41,783 nucleotides of DNA, from positions 1 to 41,783 of the forward strand of contig NZ_AOFQ01000014.1 in assembly GCF_000495915.1 (NCBI RefSeq). Reading direction: 5' to 3'. Below the pieces are notes generated by a model. The model saw only the letters and a list, made by a program, of their open reading frames with translations, did not search any database and was not told where the DNA came from. The position numbers and the translations under genes were made by a program. The stretch comes from Stutzerimonas chloritidismutans AW-1 (lineage in GTDB: Bacteria; Pseudomonadota; Gammaproteobacteria; Pseudomonadales; Pseudomonadaceae). Shown piece by piece: positions 1 through 9,781 of this stretch (position 1 is its first letter; each line of letters starts with the position of its first letter).

Positions 1-2
1 TG

Positions 3-218
3 TCCCCCTGCCGCGAGAATCGACTGCACCTGGCGTTGCGCCAGCTTGAGCTGAGCGGCAATGCCGACCGTACCCTGTGTGGCGGTCTGCTGCCTGCGCA
101 GCCTCGCTGGAGGGAGCTCGAGCGCGCCACGCTGAAGGACCGACAGCTATGCCCGAACTGCAGGCAGTTGCTTGAGGCGCGACGCAAGGGCCTTCCGTCT
201 GCCACCGCTGCCTGGTAG
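3..218 (+). CDS. 3' end of an unidentified Cys-containing protein (partial)
   Basis: The frame is open from the window edge to a TAG at 216-218, about 71 residues, so the start lies upstream of the window. The visible C-terminal part is rich in Arg and Leu and has a CxxC pair (LCPNC) plus another Cys (TLCGG). This could be a small zinc-binding site, but that is inference. It ends about 70 bases before the L,D-transpeptidase start and lies on the same strand. I do not recognise the family. Reading-frame continuity to the edge and the cysteine pair favour a real gene over a chance ORF, but the evidence is modest. Confidence 0.45.
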   Translation, partial: SPCRENRLHLALRQLELSGNADRTLCGGLLPAQPRWRELERATLKDRQLCPNCRQLLEARRKGLPSATAAW

Positions 219-286
219 CTCACGTTTAGCCCGGTTCACGTACAATCGCACCATTCCATCACACCAAGTTCTCAAGGATTTTCTGA

Positions 287-1252
287 ATGCTCTCGCGCGC
301 GTTTGCAGTCGCCTCCTGTTTGTCACTCGCTGCTTTGCTTTCAGCAGGCACCAGCGCGGCGCTCGAGCTGCCGCTGCCGCCCGAAGGCGACGACATAGTC
401 GGTCAGATCCAGGTGATCAAGGCCAAGTACGAAGACACCTTCGCGGCCATCGGTGAAACCCATGACCTTGGCTATCTGGAGCTGGTAGCGGCAAACCCGG
501 GCGTCGATCCCTGGCTGCCAGGCGAGGGCACGGACATCATTCTGCCGACCCGTTTCATTCTGCCGCCGGGCCCGCGTGAAGGCGTGGTGATCAACATTGC
601 CGAGTACCGCCTTTATTACTTCCCGGAAGGCCAGAACGTTGTGCACACCTTCCCCCTCGGAATCGGTCGCGAGGGTTGGGGCTCGCCGGTTGGTAATACG
701 CGGATTTCGGCAATGACCAGCAACCCCGCCTGGTACCCTCCGCAGTCCATCCGTGACGAGCACGCCGCTGATGGCGACCCGCTGCCGAAGGTGGTGCCGC
801 CGGGGCCGGATAACCCGCTGGGGCCGTACAAGATGAGTCTGGCGCTGCCTGGCTACCTTATTCATGGCTCGAACAAGAAGTTCGGTATTGGCATGCGCGT
901 CAGTCACGGTTGCTTCCGCATGCTCAACCACAATGTGCTGGAGCTGGCGAAGATGGTGAAGGTGGGGACGCCGGTCCGCATCGTCGATGAGCCCTACAAA
1001 TTCGGCGTGAGCGAAGGCAAGGTTTATCTCGAGGCCCATGCGCCGCTGGAAGAGGAGGATCAGCAAGCGCTCACTTTGATGGACAAGCACGCCGTCGTCA
1101 TCAATACGCTACTCAAGCGTGACGATGCTGCAGGCAAGCTGCATCTCGACTGGGAAATGGTGCGGGAGATCATCGCCGGCGAGGACGGCCTGCCGATCCA
1201 GATTGCCGAACAACGTACGGAAGTGGCCGTACAGGAAGACCAGTTGTTTTGA
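287..1252 (+). CDS. L,D-transpeptidase (YkuD/ErfK family), periplasmic
   Basis: 321 aa. Residues 1-25 form a signal peptide (hydrophobic core, then AGTSA). A YkuD catalytic domain follows, with His193 in an HGS motif and the S-H-G-C-F-R-M signature carrying catalytic Cys209. Family knowledge: YkuD enzymes link peptidoglycan stem peptides by 3-3 crosslinks or attach a Braun-type lipoprotein to peptidoglycan through a Cys acyl-enzyme. The start is set by AAGGA at 274-278, 8 bases before the ATG. The gene converges on oprI, which encodes the Lpp-like lipoprotein; this suggests, but does not prove, that the enzyme acts on OprI. The C-terminal 80 residues are an acidic extension beyond the catalytic core. 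A TACAAT at 241-246 could be the -10 box. Confidence 0.93.
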   Translation: MLSRAFAVASCLSLAALLSAGTSAALELPLPPEGDDIVGQIQVIKAKYEDTFAAIGETHDLGYLELVAANPGVDPWLPGEGTDIILPTRFILPPGPREGVVINIAEYRLYYFPEGQNVVHTFPLGIGREGWGSPVGNTRISAMTSNPAWYPPQSIRDEHAADGDPLPKVVPPGPDNPLGPYKMSLALPGYLIHGSNKKFGIGMRVSHGCFRMLNHNVLELAKMVKVGTPVRIVDEPYKFGVSEGKVYLEAHAPLEEEDQQALTLMDKHAVVINTLLKRDDAAGKLHLDWEMVREIIAGEDGLPIQIAEQRTEVAVQEDQLF

Positions 1253-1270
1253 CTACTGATCTGCGCGCAT

Positions 1271-1303
1271 AAAAAAAGCCGACCTCGAAGGTCGGCTTTT
1301 TTT
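1271..1303. terminator. Bidirectional intrinsic terminator between the L,D-transpeptidase gene and oprI
   Basis: A GC-rich stem (AGCCGACC / GGTCGGCT, loop TCGA) is flanked by seven A on the left and seven T on the right, so it can terminate both converging genes. Confidence 0.9.
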
Positions 1304-1315
1304 ATTTCTACAAGC

Positions 1316-1570
1316 TTACTTGCGGCTGGCGCGTTCCAGCATACGCAGAGCACGCTCGTTGGCTTCGTCAGCGGTCTGCTGAGCCTTCTGAGCGGCGGCC
1401 AGAGCTTCGTCGGCCTTGCTGTACGCTTCGTCAGCGCGAGCCTGGGCGCGGGCAGCGGCGTCCTCGGTCGCGGTCAGGCGAGCTTCGCTTTCTTTGGTCA
1501 TGCTGTTGCTGCAACCGGTAGCCAGAACTGCGGCCAGAGCCAGAGCAGAGAATTTCAGAACGTTGTTCAT
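1316..1570 (-). CDS. oprI: Major outer-membrane lipoprotein OprI (Lpp-like)
   Basis: 84 aa. Signal peptide with lipobox LATGC followed by SNSM, so the mature lipoprotein starts at Cys20. The rest is an Ala-rich heptad coiled coil (repeats such as [18 protein letters not shown]) ending in RASRK, with the C-terminal Lys that in Lpp proteins is joined to peptidoglycan. An in-frame ATG 33 bases upstream is disfavoured: the MNNVLKFS start gives a normal signal peptide and has a purine-rich GGGGAACAAG before it. It converges with the L,D-transpeptidase gene across a shared terminator. Codon choice is very uniform, as expected for one of the most abundant cell proteins. Confidence 0.96.
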   Translation of the reverse strand: MNNVLKFSALALAAVLATGCSNSMTKESEARLTATEDAAARAQARADEAYSKADEALAAAQKAQQTADEANERALRMLERASRK

Positions 1571-1630
1571 CTTGTTCCCCTTAAGGTGGAAATCCATAAG
1601 CAACTTCCGTTATGGAAAGTTTGCGCGCAC

Positions 1631-1658
1631 ATACTACCTAGAACTTAGCTTAAGTAAA
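1631..1658 (-). promoter_or_regulatory. Probable sigma70 promoter of oprI
   Basis: On the minus strand TTTACT (1653-1658) and TAGTAT (1631-1636) are separated by 16 bp, placing the start about 55 bases upstream of the oprI ATG. The rest of the 1,571-1,962 gap (392 bases) shows no other gene or clear element; it is AT-richer than its surroundings and holds a run of eight T near 1,683. Confidence 0.5.
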
Positions 1659-1962
1659 CGGAGCGAGCCTCGGAGCCACAGGTTTTTTTTCAAATGGCCT
1701 TTTGCTTTACCACCCCTTTGCGAAAGTTGGATAAAAAACATCCAGTGTTCGCCGGGAATACATGCACTCATAGTTGCCTGATCTTCTGTTTGATCGAAAG
1801 TTCCTTCAATGCCGCGCACAAATATTGATCAGCTGAGGCTGTTCGAACGGATGCGAAACAGGTAGAAAAGACACCTGTGTATGTTTCGGCTGCCAGTTCT
1901 GCGTCATGGACCGCAGCGTGATCGAGAACAAGAAGACAGGGCAATCCTGCTGAGGAGTCAAA

Positions 1963-2256
1963 ATGAGCGATACGGTGCGTGTTCACCATGACCTGGCGGG
2001 GCATCGCTTCGAGGCGGTGATCGACGGTCATTGTGCCTATCTGGCCTATATGGATTTGGGCAAGCAGACGCTGGACATGTACCGGACCTTCGTTCCGGAT
2101 GCGCTGCGTGGGCGAGGCATCGCTGCTGTGCTGACGCAGCACGCGCTCGAATATGCCGAGCGCGAGGGGTACCAGGTGATTCCGTCGTGTTCCTATGTCG
2201 AACGTTACATCGAGCGCAATCGACCGACCTCGGACAGGGTGGAACCGACCCCATAA
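1963..2256 (+). CDS. Small GNAT-type N-acetyltransferase (YjdJ-like)
   Basis: 97 aa. This is a minimal GNAT fold as in the YjdJ-like group: a beta strand region HRFEAVIDGHCAYLAYM, then FVPDALRGRGIAAVL with the R-G-x-G-I-A acetyl-CoA pyrophosphate-binding loop, then the PSCSYV segment near residues 72-78. The start is fixed by GAGGAG at 1952-1957, 5 bases before the ATG. It is monocistronic and ends at a terminator shared with the convergent DAHP synthase gene. The substrate is unknown; the family's small members are mostly uncharacterised. Confidence 0.85.
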   Translation: MSDTVRVHHDLAGHRFEAVIDGHCAYLAYMDLGKQTLDMYRTFVPDALRGRGIAAVLTQHALEYAEREGYQVIPSCSYVERYIERNRPTSDRVEPTP

Positions 2257-2285
2257 AAAAACGCCGGGAGACCGGCGTTTTTCGT
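2255..2285. terminator. Bidirectional intrinsic terminator
   Basis: Stem CGCCGG / CCGGCG with a GAGA loop, flanked by A7 on the left and T5 on the right. It serves both the acetyltransferase gene and the convergent DAHP synthase gene. Confidence 0.88.
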
Positions 2286-2286
2286 T

Positions 2287-3363
2287 TCAGTCGCGCTGCC
2301 GTCTTGGCAGTACGTCCTTTAGCTTGTCGTGCATGCTCATCACCGCTTTCTCGGTGGTTTCCCAGTCGATACAGGCATCGGTGATCGATACGCCGTACTT
2401 GAGATCACTCAGATCCTTCGGAATGGACTGGTTACCCCAGCCAAGGTGGCTTTCCACCATCAGGCCAACGATGGAGTTGTTGCCTTCCAGAATCTGATTG
2501 GCGACGTTGTCCATTACCAACGGCTGCAGGGCAGGGTCCTTGTTGGAGTTCGCGTGGCTGCAGTCGATCATCACATTGGGGCGGATGCCCGCCTTCTTCA
2601 GATCCTGCTCGCACAGCGCGACGCTGACCGAGTCGTAGTTGGGCTTGCCGTTGCCACCGCGCAGGACCACATGTCCGTAGTTGTTGCCCTTGGTGGTGAC
2701 GATGGAGACGCCGCCGGACTGGTTGATGCCGAGGAAGCGGTGCGGGCTGGAAACCGACTGCAGGGCGTTGATTGCCACGGTCAGGCTGCCGTCGGTGCCG
2801 TTCTTGAAGCCGACAGCGGAGGACAGGCCCGAGGCCATCTCGCGGTGCGTCTGGGATTCGGTTGTTCGTGCGCCAATCGCCGACCAGCTGATCAGGTCCT
2901 GCAGGTATTGCGGCGAAATCGGATCGAGCGCTTCGGTCGCGGTGGGCAGACCCATCTCGGCAAGGTCGAGAAGCAGCTTGCGACCGATGTGCAGCCCGTC
3001 CTGGATCTTGAACGAGTCGTCCATATACGGATCGTTGATCAGGCCTTTCCAGCCGACGGTGGTGCGCGGCTTCTCGAAATACACCCGCATGACGAGGAAG
3101 AGGCTGTCGGACACCTTTTCTGCCAGCACCTTGAGACGCTCGGCGTACTCGTGGGCGGCCTTCAGATCGTGAATGGAGCAAGGGCCGATCACTATGAACA
3201 GGCGGTGATCCTTGCCGTCGAGAATGTCGCGTACCACCTGGCGCCCGTGGGAGACGGTCTGCAGTGCCGAGGCGGTCAGCGGAATTTCACGCTTCAGTTG
3301 CTCCGGCGTGATGAGGGTCACGTTGGAGGCAACGTTAAGGTCGTCGATTGGTAAATCAGCCAT
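2287..3363 (-). CDS. 3-deoxy-7-phosphoheptulonate (DAHP) synthase, class I
   Basis: 358 aa, the usual length for AroF/AroG/AroH. It catalyses PEP + erythrose 4-phosphate to DAHP, the first step of the shikimate pathway. Visible signatures: GPCSIHD with metal-ligand Cys62, EKPRTTVGWKG (PEP/E4P site, about 97-107), GARTTESQTHR (about 164-174) and IDCSHANSNKD (about 266-276). Which aromatic amino acid inhibits this paralogue cannot be read reliably, so no aroF/G/H symbol is assigned. It stands alone. The 263 bases to the next gene, on the opposite strand, show no trp-like leader peptide or attenuator. Confidence 0.95.
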   Translation of the reverse strand: MADLPIDDLNVASNVTLITPEQLKREIPLTASALQTVSHGRQVVRDILDGKDHRLFIVIGPCSIHDLKAAHEYAERLKVLAEKVSDSLFLVMRVYFEKPRTTVGWKGLINDPYMDDSFKIQDGLHIGRKLLLDLAEMGLPTATEALDPISPQYLQDLISWSAIGARTTESQTHREMASGLSSAVGFKNGTDGSLTVAINALQSVSSPHRFLGINQSGGVSIVTTKGNNYGHVVLRGGNGKPNYDSVSVALCEQDLKKAGIRPNVMIDCSHANSNKDPALQPLVMDNVANQILEGNNSIVGLMVESHLGWGNQSIPKDLSDLKYGVSITDACIDWETTEKAVMSMHDKLKDVLPRRQRD

Positions 3364-3626
3364 TTGTTACTCGTCAGGAATCACGGGAGCCGTCCGCCAG
3401 CGATCCCGGTGCGGCGGAACACAGCCTGAGGGCGCAGCGGGGAAACGGAACCTTATCGCTAAAGGCCGCACTCGACAACGAGATTGATGGCCTATTGAGG
3501 CTTGCCGCTTGCGTACCCTTCACGCTGCCACGCTAGTCGCTGGGACGTTGCGTGCCGGACTGCTATCGTTCGACCTTTTACCGGTTGGCGCGGCGAGCGC
3601 AGCCGGTCCCCTGATCTGGAGTGCTT

Positions 3627-4583
3627 ATGTCTGCAGCGAGTCCACGTATCGGCATCATCGGCACCGGTGCCATCGGCGGTTTTTACGGTTTGATGCTGGC
3701 GCGTGCCGGCTACGATGTGCACTTTCTTTTGCGTAGCGAATACGCCGCGGTGTGCGAGCGCGGCTTACAGGTGAACAGTGCCGTTCATGGATCGTTGCTG
3801 TTGGAGCGGCCGCAGGTCTATCGCGATGCGGCAAAGATGCCGGCGTGCGACTGGTTGCTGGTCGGTGCCAAAAGCACCAGCAATGATGCACTCGCGCCGA
3901 TCATCGCGCAGCTAGCCGCTCCTGATTGCAAGGTCGTGGTGCTGCAGAACGGTTTGGGGGTGGAAGATGCCATCAGGCCATTGCTCCTTGATACCGTGCA
4001 TCTGCTCGGTGGCTTGTGTGCGATCTGCGCCCATCGCTCGGCGCCCGGCGTGGTGGAGCATCAGGCACTGGGCGGGGTGAATCTCGGTTACCACTCTGGA
4101 CCGGCCGGCGGCGACGAGCAGGCACAACTTGCGTTGCTGAACGCGATGGTCGAGATGTTCCGTCAGGCAGGCGTGGACTCGTCGCCGATGCCCAGCCTGG
4201 CACAGGCGCGCTGGATGAAGCTGGTGTGGAATGTCCCGTTCAACGGGCTGTCGGCGTTGCTCGACGCGGGCACCGAGTCACTGCTCAGTAGCGATCACTC
4301 GCGCGCGCAGGTCAAGGCGATCATGCAAGAGGTCTGCACGGCGGCGCACGCGCTGGGCTGTTCGCTGCCGGAAGACTTTCCGGAGAAGCTGATGATGGGC
4401 ACTGCGCGTATGCCCGATTACCTGCCCAGCATGTATTACGATCGTTTTCAGAACCGGCCGATGGAGCTTGAAGCGATCTATGCGGCACCGCTCGCTGCCG
4501 CAGCGCAGGCTGGCGTTTCGATGCCCAGGACGGAGATGTTGTATCACCTGTTGCGTTTTCTGGAGAAGCGCACTGGCGGCTGA
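3627..4583 (+). CDS. Ketopantoate reductase-like protein (PanE/ApbA family)
   Basis: 318 aa. N-terminal Rossmann fold with IGIIGTGAIGGFYG (NADPH loop), then the PanE C-terminal helical domain with the K-L-V-W-N-V-P-F-N segment (the Lys-Asn pair of the active site) and a late M-E-L-E-A-I Glu. A GTG lies six bases upstream, but GGAG at 3618-3621 is correctly spaced only for the ATG at 3627. Family reaction: 2-dehydropantoate to pantoate with NADPH. Pseudomonads carry several paralogues, so this one may reduce another 2-keto acid. There is no pan gene nearby. It is followed by cysB on the same strand after a 176-base gap. Confidence 0.85.
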   Translation: MSAASPRIGIIGTGAIGGFYGLMLARAGYDVHFLLRSEYAAVCERGLQVNSAVHGSLLLERPQVYRDAAKMPACDWLLVGAKSTSNDALAPIIAQLAAPDCKVVVLQNGLGVEDAIRPLLLDTVHLLGGLCAICAHRSAPGVVEHQALGGVNLGYHSGPAGGDEQAQLALLNAMVEMFRQAGVDSSPMPSLAQARWMKLVWNVPFNGLSALLDAGTESLLSSDHSRAQVKAIMQEVCTAAHALGCSLPEDFPEKLMMGTARMPDYLPSMYYDRFQNRPMELEAIYAAPLAAAAQAGVSMPRTEMLYHLLRFLEKRTGG

Positions 4584-4750
4584 GCAAACGCCGGGCCCGA
4601 TTTTCGCCGCGCTGCTAAGCTCAACGGCAGTCGCGGCGAGTCAGACCAAAGGTCGCACAGCAAACGCCAGGCGGAACATCTATCATCCGTTGGCGCACCG
4701 TTCATAAGGTTATAAGTGTTGCGGCAGGCGCAGTGGTGCCTTTGCCTTGA

Positions 4751-5734
<984 letters not shown>

Positions 5735-5806
5735 GCCATGCCGAGCACGCCGGGAGCCCAGCCTGCTGTCCTTTTATCGTTGCTCGCTGCCGGCCCTGGC
5801 TAAGTT

Positions 5807-6541
5807 TCAGTTCTTGGCGATCAGATTGCCGGCATGCAGCCCGCATTCCTTGTGAGTGGCTTCTTCCCACCACCAGCGTCCTTCGCGCTCGTGCTGATTG
5901 GGCAGTACCGGGCGGGTGCAGGGCTCGCAGCCGATGCTGATGAAACCGCGCTCGTGCAGGCTGTTGTAGGGGATTTCCAGCATGCGGATGTAGCCCCAGA
6001 CTTCCTCGCTGGTCATCTGCGCCAACGGGTTGAACTTGTACAGCGCGTTATCCGCTGTGGAGAAGGCCATATCCAGCTCCAGCACCGATACCTGGCTGCG
6101 TGTGCCGGGGCTCTGATCGCGGCGCTGCCCGGTAGCCCAGGCGCGGACGGTGGCCAGTTTGCGTCGCAATGGCTCGATCTTGCGAATTCCACAGCATTCG
6201 CCGTGACCGTCACGATAGAAACTGAACAGGCCCTTTTCATTTACCAGTGGCTGCAGCAATGCCGGATCGGGGGTCATGATTTCGATGGCAATACCGTAGT
6301 GATCGCGCACCTGCTCGATGAAACGGTAGGTTTCGCTATGCAGTCGCCCGGTATCAAGGGTGAACACCTTGACGTTCTTGTTCAGCTTCCAGGCCATGTC
6401 CAGCAGCACGACGTCTTCGGCGCCACTGAAGGAAATCCACAGATCATCGCCGAACAGGTCGAAGGCGAGCTTTAGAACGTCTTGCGGGGATTTCTCGGCG
6501 TAGGCTGTGGCCAACGCGGCGACGTCGATAGAGGGGCTCAT
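5807..6541 (-). CDS. cysH: Assimilatory adenylylsulfate (APS) reductase
   Basis: 244 aa. PAPS-reductase fold with the [13 protein letters not shown]-loop-like segment (about 37-48) and the catalytic ECGLH motif at Cys233. It also carries Cys116-Cys117 and Cys205-x2-Cys208, the four cysteines that bind a [4Fe-4S] cluster. Established knowledge: this set marks APS-reducing enzymes and is absent from the E. coli PAPS-reducing CysH. It reduces APS to sulfite with thioredoxin. It converges with cysB and diverges from thrH. Confidence 0.96.
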   Translation of the reverse strand: MSPSIDVAALATAYAEKSPQDVLKLAFDLFGDDLWISFSGAEDVVLLDMAWKLNKNVKVFTLDTGRLHSETYRFIEQVRDHYGIAIEIMTPDPALLQPLVNEKGLFSFYRDGHGECCGIRKIEPLRRKLATVRAWATGQRRDQSPGTRSQVSVLELDMAFSTADNALYKFNPLAQMTSEEVWGYIRMLEIPYNSLHERGFISIGCEPCTRPVLPNQHEREGRWWWEEATHKECGLHAGNLIAKN

Positions 6542-6733
6542 CGGGCGGCTTCCTTATAGATGGCATTGGCGCTTCGGCGCTCTGAGGCAGCGGATGGTAG
6601 CAAAAGGCGTTTATGCCGCTAAATAACGTTTAGGCACTCAGATCAGCTGCTTCGGGTATAAGCCTTGCGTTGCTTCGGTGGCGAGCTGCCGTTAGAGTGC
6701 CGCCTTCAATTTTCTGCATTGAGGAGTGGCCCC

Positions 6734-7351
6734 GTGGAAATAGCCTGTCTCGACCTGGAAGGTGTGCTGGTTCCGGAAATCTGGATCGCCTTTGCCGAGG
6801 CCACCGGAATCGAATCGCTCCGGGCGACCACGCGGGACATTCCCGACTACGACGTGTTGATGAAGCAGCGCCTACGCATCCTCGATGAGCACGGCCTGAA
6901 GCTCGCCGACATCCAGAAGGTGATTGCGACGCTGAAGCCACTGGAAGGCGCACCTGAGTTCGTCGACTGGCTGCGCGAGCGCTTCCAGGTGGTGATCCTG
7001 TCCGACACCTTCTACGAGTTCTCGCAGCCGCTGATGCGCCAGTTGGGGTTCCCGACGCTGCTTTGTCACCGCCTGATCACTGACGAAACCGATCGCGTCG
7101 TGGACTATCAGCTGCGTCAGAAGGACCCCAAGCGTCAGTCGGTCATTGCGCTGAAGAGCCTCTACTACCGCGTCATTGCCGCGGGCGATTCCTACAACGA
7201 CACCACCATGCTCAGCGAGGCCCATGCTGGCATCCTGTTCCATGCGCCGGACAACGTCATCGCCGAGTTTCCGCAGTTCCCGGCAGTGCACACCTTCGAC
7301 GAGCTGAAGCAGGAATTCCTCAAGGCATCGAACCGCAAGCTCGCGCTGTAA
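6734..7351 (+). CDS. thrH: Phosphoserine phosphatase / homoserine phosphotransferase ThrH
   Basis: 205 aa. HAD superfamily: D-L-E-G-V-L at residues 6-11 (nucleophile Asp), S-D-T near residue 95, and G-D-S-Y-N-D-T near residues 153-159. Family role: dephosphorylates phosphoserine and can move the phosphate to homoserine, linking serine and threonine synthesis. The start is a GTG supported by GAGGAG at 6721-6726, 7 bases upstream; a longer frame extends back without a better ribosome site. Divergent from cysH, with about 190 bases of shared upstream region. Confidence 0.93.
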   Translation: MEIACLDLEGVLVPEIWIAFAEATGIESLRATTRDIPDYDVLMKQRLRILDEHGLKLADIQKVIATLKPLEGAPEFVDWLRERFQVVILSDTFYEFSQPLMRQLGFPTLLCHRLITDETDRVVDYQLRQKDPKRQSVIALKSLYYRVIAAGDSYNDTTMLSEAHAGILFHAPDNVIAEFPQFPAVHTFDELKQEFLKASNRKLAL

Positions 7352-7388
7352 GGCCGTGACGCTAGGGCGACTGGTTTAGTCGGTCGCC

Positions 7389-8735
7389 TCAACCTGGTAG
7401 CTGCTCCAGTGTCTGCAGCAGCACCTTCACCTTGTCGATCGATTCCTGGTACTCCGCCTGCCAGTCCGAGTCGGCGATTATGCCACCGCCGCCCCAGCAG
7501 CTGGCTTGCCCATCGCGGATGAGCAGTGTGCGAATGGCGATGGAGCTGTCCATTTCCCCCCTGACGTCGACGTACAGCAACGATCCGCAATAGATTGCGC
7601 GGCGCGTCGGTTCCAGCTCGTCGATGATCTGCATAGCGCGGATCTTCGGCGCTCCGGTGATCGAGCCGCCGGGAAAGCTGCCGGCCAGCAGATCGAACGC
7701 GTCGTGGCCGTCGGCCAATTCGCCGGTCACGCAGCTCACCAGGTGATGCACGTTGGGGTAGCTTTCCAGTGCGAACAGCTGCGGAGCGCGTACGCTGCCG
7801 ATGCGGCAGCTGCGGCCGAGGTCGTTGCGCAGCAGGTCGACGATCATCAGGTTCTCGGCACGATCCTTGTCACTGGCGAGCAGCGCTTGCGCTTGTACGG
7901 CGTCGCTGCGCTCGTCCGCACCGCGTGGACGGGTGCCTTTGATCGGGCGGGTTTCCACGTGGCCCTGCTGCAGGCGCAGGAAGCGCTCCGGCGAGAGGCT
8001 GGCAATGGCGCCGTCTTCCAGTGCGACGAAGCCGGCGTACGGCGTTGGGCAAGCTTCTCGCAGCGCGCGATAGGCGCTCCATGGGTCACCCGAGCAGCCG
8101 GCACGAAAACGCTGGGTGAAATTGACCTGATAGCAGTCACCGTTCTGGATGTAGGTCTGAATGCGCTCGATGCCGTTCCGGTAAGTGTCGACAGAAAGAT
8201 CGGCAGCGAAACGGCTGTGCAGCCTGAATGGAGCGCTTTCGACGGTGGTGGCTGAATCGAACAGCGCGATCAGTCGCATCTGCTCGGAAGAAGTCGTTGC
8301 TGGGTGAAACACCAACTGACTGGTGCGCCTCTGGTGATCGCTGATCAGCGCCCAGCCATAAAGGCCGAAACGCGCCAGTGGCAGACCGTTGTCGTCGAGG
8401 GCGCGCTGGGGCAGGGTCTCGAGGCGGGCACCGAAGTCGTAGCTCAACAGGCCGATCAGGCCTCCGGCAAACGGCAGCTCACAGCTCTCGGGCAGCTCGG
8501 CGGAGCCAAGTCCGCGCAACGCCCGGCGCAAACGGTGGAAGTAATCACGCCCTGATTCATCGTCGCGTGGCTCGTGCACAGCCAGTGGCCAGGCACTGAG
8601 AATGTCGAAGCGCCCACGCTCTGCCTTCGGCCTGCCCGAATCGAGCAGCACCGCCCCTGGGGCATGGCGGATGTGCTCGAACCAATAGGCGGGATCGGCC
8701 TGGTAGGGCAGGGCATGCAGCGTGCAGATGGGCAT
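7389..8735 (-). CDS. pabB: Aminodeoxychorismate synthase component I
   Basis: 448 aa. The chorismate-binding C-terminal domain includes PIKGTRPRG; the Lys in PIKGT is characteristic of PabB, where anthranilate synthase TrpE has PIAGT. Further motifs: GDCYQVNFTQRF, ENLMIVDLLRNDLG, and PGGSITGAPKIRAMQII near the C-terminus. With the PabA amidotransferase it converts chorismate to 4-amino-4-deoxychorismate for folate. Monocistronic here; it converges with thrH over 37 bases. Confidence 0.95.
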   Translation of the reverse strand: MPICTLHALPYQADPAYWFEHIRHAPGAVLLDSGRPKAERGRFDILSAWPLAVHEPRDDESGRDYFHRLRRALRGLGSAELPESCELPFAGGLIGLLSYDFGARLETLPQRALDDNGLPLARFGLYGWALISDHQRRTSQLVFHPATTSSEQMRLIALFDSATTVESAPFRLHSRFAADLSVDTYRNGIERIQTYIQNGDCYQVNFTQRFRAGCSGDPWSAYRALREACPTPYAGFVALEDGAIASLSPERFLRLQQGHVETRPIKGTRPRGADERSDAVQAQALLASDKDRAENLMIVDLLRNDLGRSCRIGSVRAPQLFALESYPNVHHLVSCVTGELADGHDAFDLLAGSFPGGSITGAPKIRAMQIIDELEPTRRAIYCGSLLYVDVRGEMDSSIAIRTLLIRDGQASCWGGGGIIADSDWQAEYQESIDKVKVLLQTLEQLPG

Positions 8736-8794
8736 GGGTCGAGTCGATGAGGGGGCAGCCCGAGAGGATACGCGGGCTACCCGGCTTGCGTCAT

Positions 8795-9778
8795 TCAGGC
8801 GTGGGGCGGGACATGGCCGAACAGCTCCTGGGAGAACTTCACCCGTTCCTCCGGCGTTTCCTGGATGCCTTTCTCCTTGAGTTCCGCCAGGCGGTTCTCG
8901 ACTGCATGGGCCCGGTGCGTTAGCCCACAGTCGTTGGCGATCTGGATGTTCAGGCCAGGGCGCGCGTTCAGCTCGAGAATGAGCGGGCCCTTTTCCTGAT
9001 CGAGCACCATGTCGACACCGATATATCCGAGCCCGCAGAGCTCGTAACAGCCGGCGGCGAGCTTCATGAAGCCATCCCAGTTCGGCAGCTGCACGCCGTC
9101 CACCGCGTTGGTGGTGTCCGGGTGCTTGGTAATCTTGTTGTTCAGCCAGGTACCGCGCAGGGTGATGCCTGTGGCCAGATCCACGCCGACGCCGATGGCG
9201 CCCTGGTGCAGGTTGGCCTTGCCTCCGGATTGACGGGTTGGCAGGCGCAGCATCGCCATGACCGGGTAGCCCATCAGCACGATGATGCGAATGTCCGGCA
9301 CACCTTCGTAGCTGATGCTCTTGAAGATCGGGTCGGGCGTGACGCGATATTCGATCAGTGCGCGGTCGCGATGGCCGCCCAACGAGTACAGCCCGGTGAG
9401 GATATTGGAGATCTGATGCTCGATCTCCTCATGGGTCATGATCTTGCCCGAGACGGTCTTGTAGCGGCCTTCGAAACGGTCGGCGATCACCAGGATGCCG
9501 TCGCCGCCGGCGCCCTGGGCCGGCTTGACGACGAAATCGGTGTGATCCTTGACGATATCCTTGAGTTTGTCGATGTCCTTTTCGGTTTCGATGATGCCGT
9601 ACATCTCCGGCACATGAATGCCGGCCTCCATGGCGCGCTCCTTGGTGATGATCTTGTCATCGACGATCGGATACAGGTTGCGCTTGTTGTACTTGAGCAC
9701 ATAGTCCGCGTTGCGGCGGTTGATGCCCATGATTCCCTTGGCCTCGAGGGCCTTCCACGTCTTGATCAGACCGAACAT
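8795..9778 (-). CDS. ATP-grasp ligase, alpha-L-glutamate ligase-like (RimK-related)
   Basis: 327 aa, third gene of a three-gene operon. ATP-grasp signatures: FVVKPAQGAGGDGI (glycine-rich ATP loop, about 112-125), IEYRVTP, PDIRIIVLMG, and LGYIGVDMV with LILELNARPGLN (metal-binding Glu/Asn, about 266-278). Such enzymes join a carboxylate to an amine through an acyl phosphate. The family is annotated as alpha-L-glutamate-ligase-like, but the true substrate is not established. The ATG comes 3 bases after the stop of the upstream 7TM gene, so co-translation is likely. No signal peptide: cytoplasmic. Linked function with the 7TM and protease genes is inferred from operon structure. Confidence 0.88.
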   Translation of the reverse strand: MFGLIKTWKALEAKGIMGINRRNADYVLKYNKRNLYPIVDDKIITKERAMEAGIHVPEMYGIIETEKDIDKLKDIVKDHTDFVVKPAQGAGGDGILVIADRFEGRYKTVSGKIMTHEEIEHQISNILTGLYSLGGHRDRALIEYRVTPDPIFKSISYEGVPDIRIIVLMGYPVMAMLRLPTRQSGGKANLHQGAIGVGVDLATGITLRGTWLNNKITKHPDTTNAVDGVQLPNWDGFMKLAAGCYELCGLGYIGVDMVLDQEKGPLILELNARPGLNIQIANDCGLTHRAHAVENRLAELKEKGIQETPEERVKFSQELFGHVPPHA

Positions 9779-9781
9779 GGC

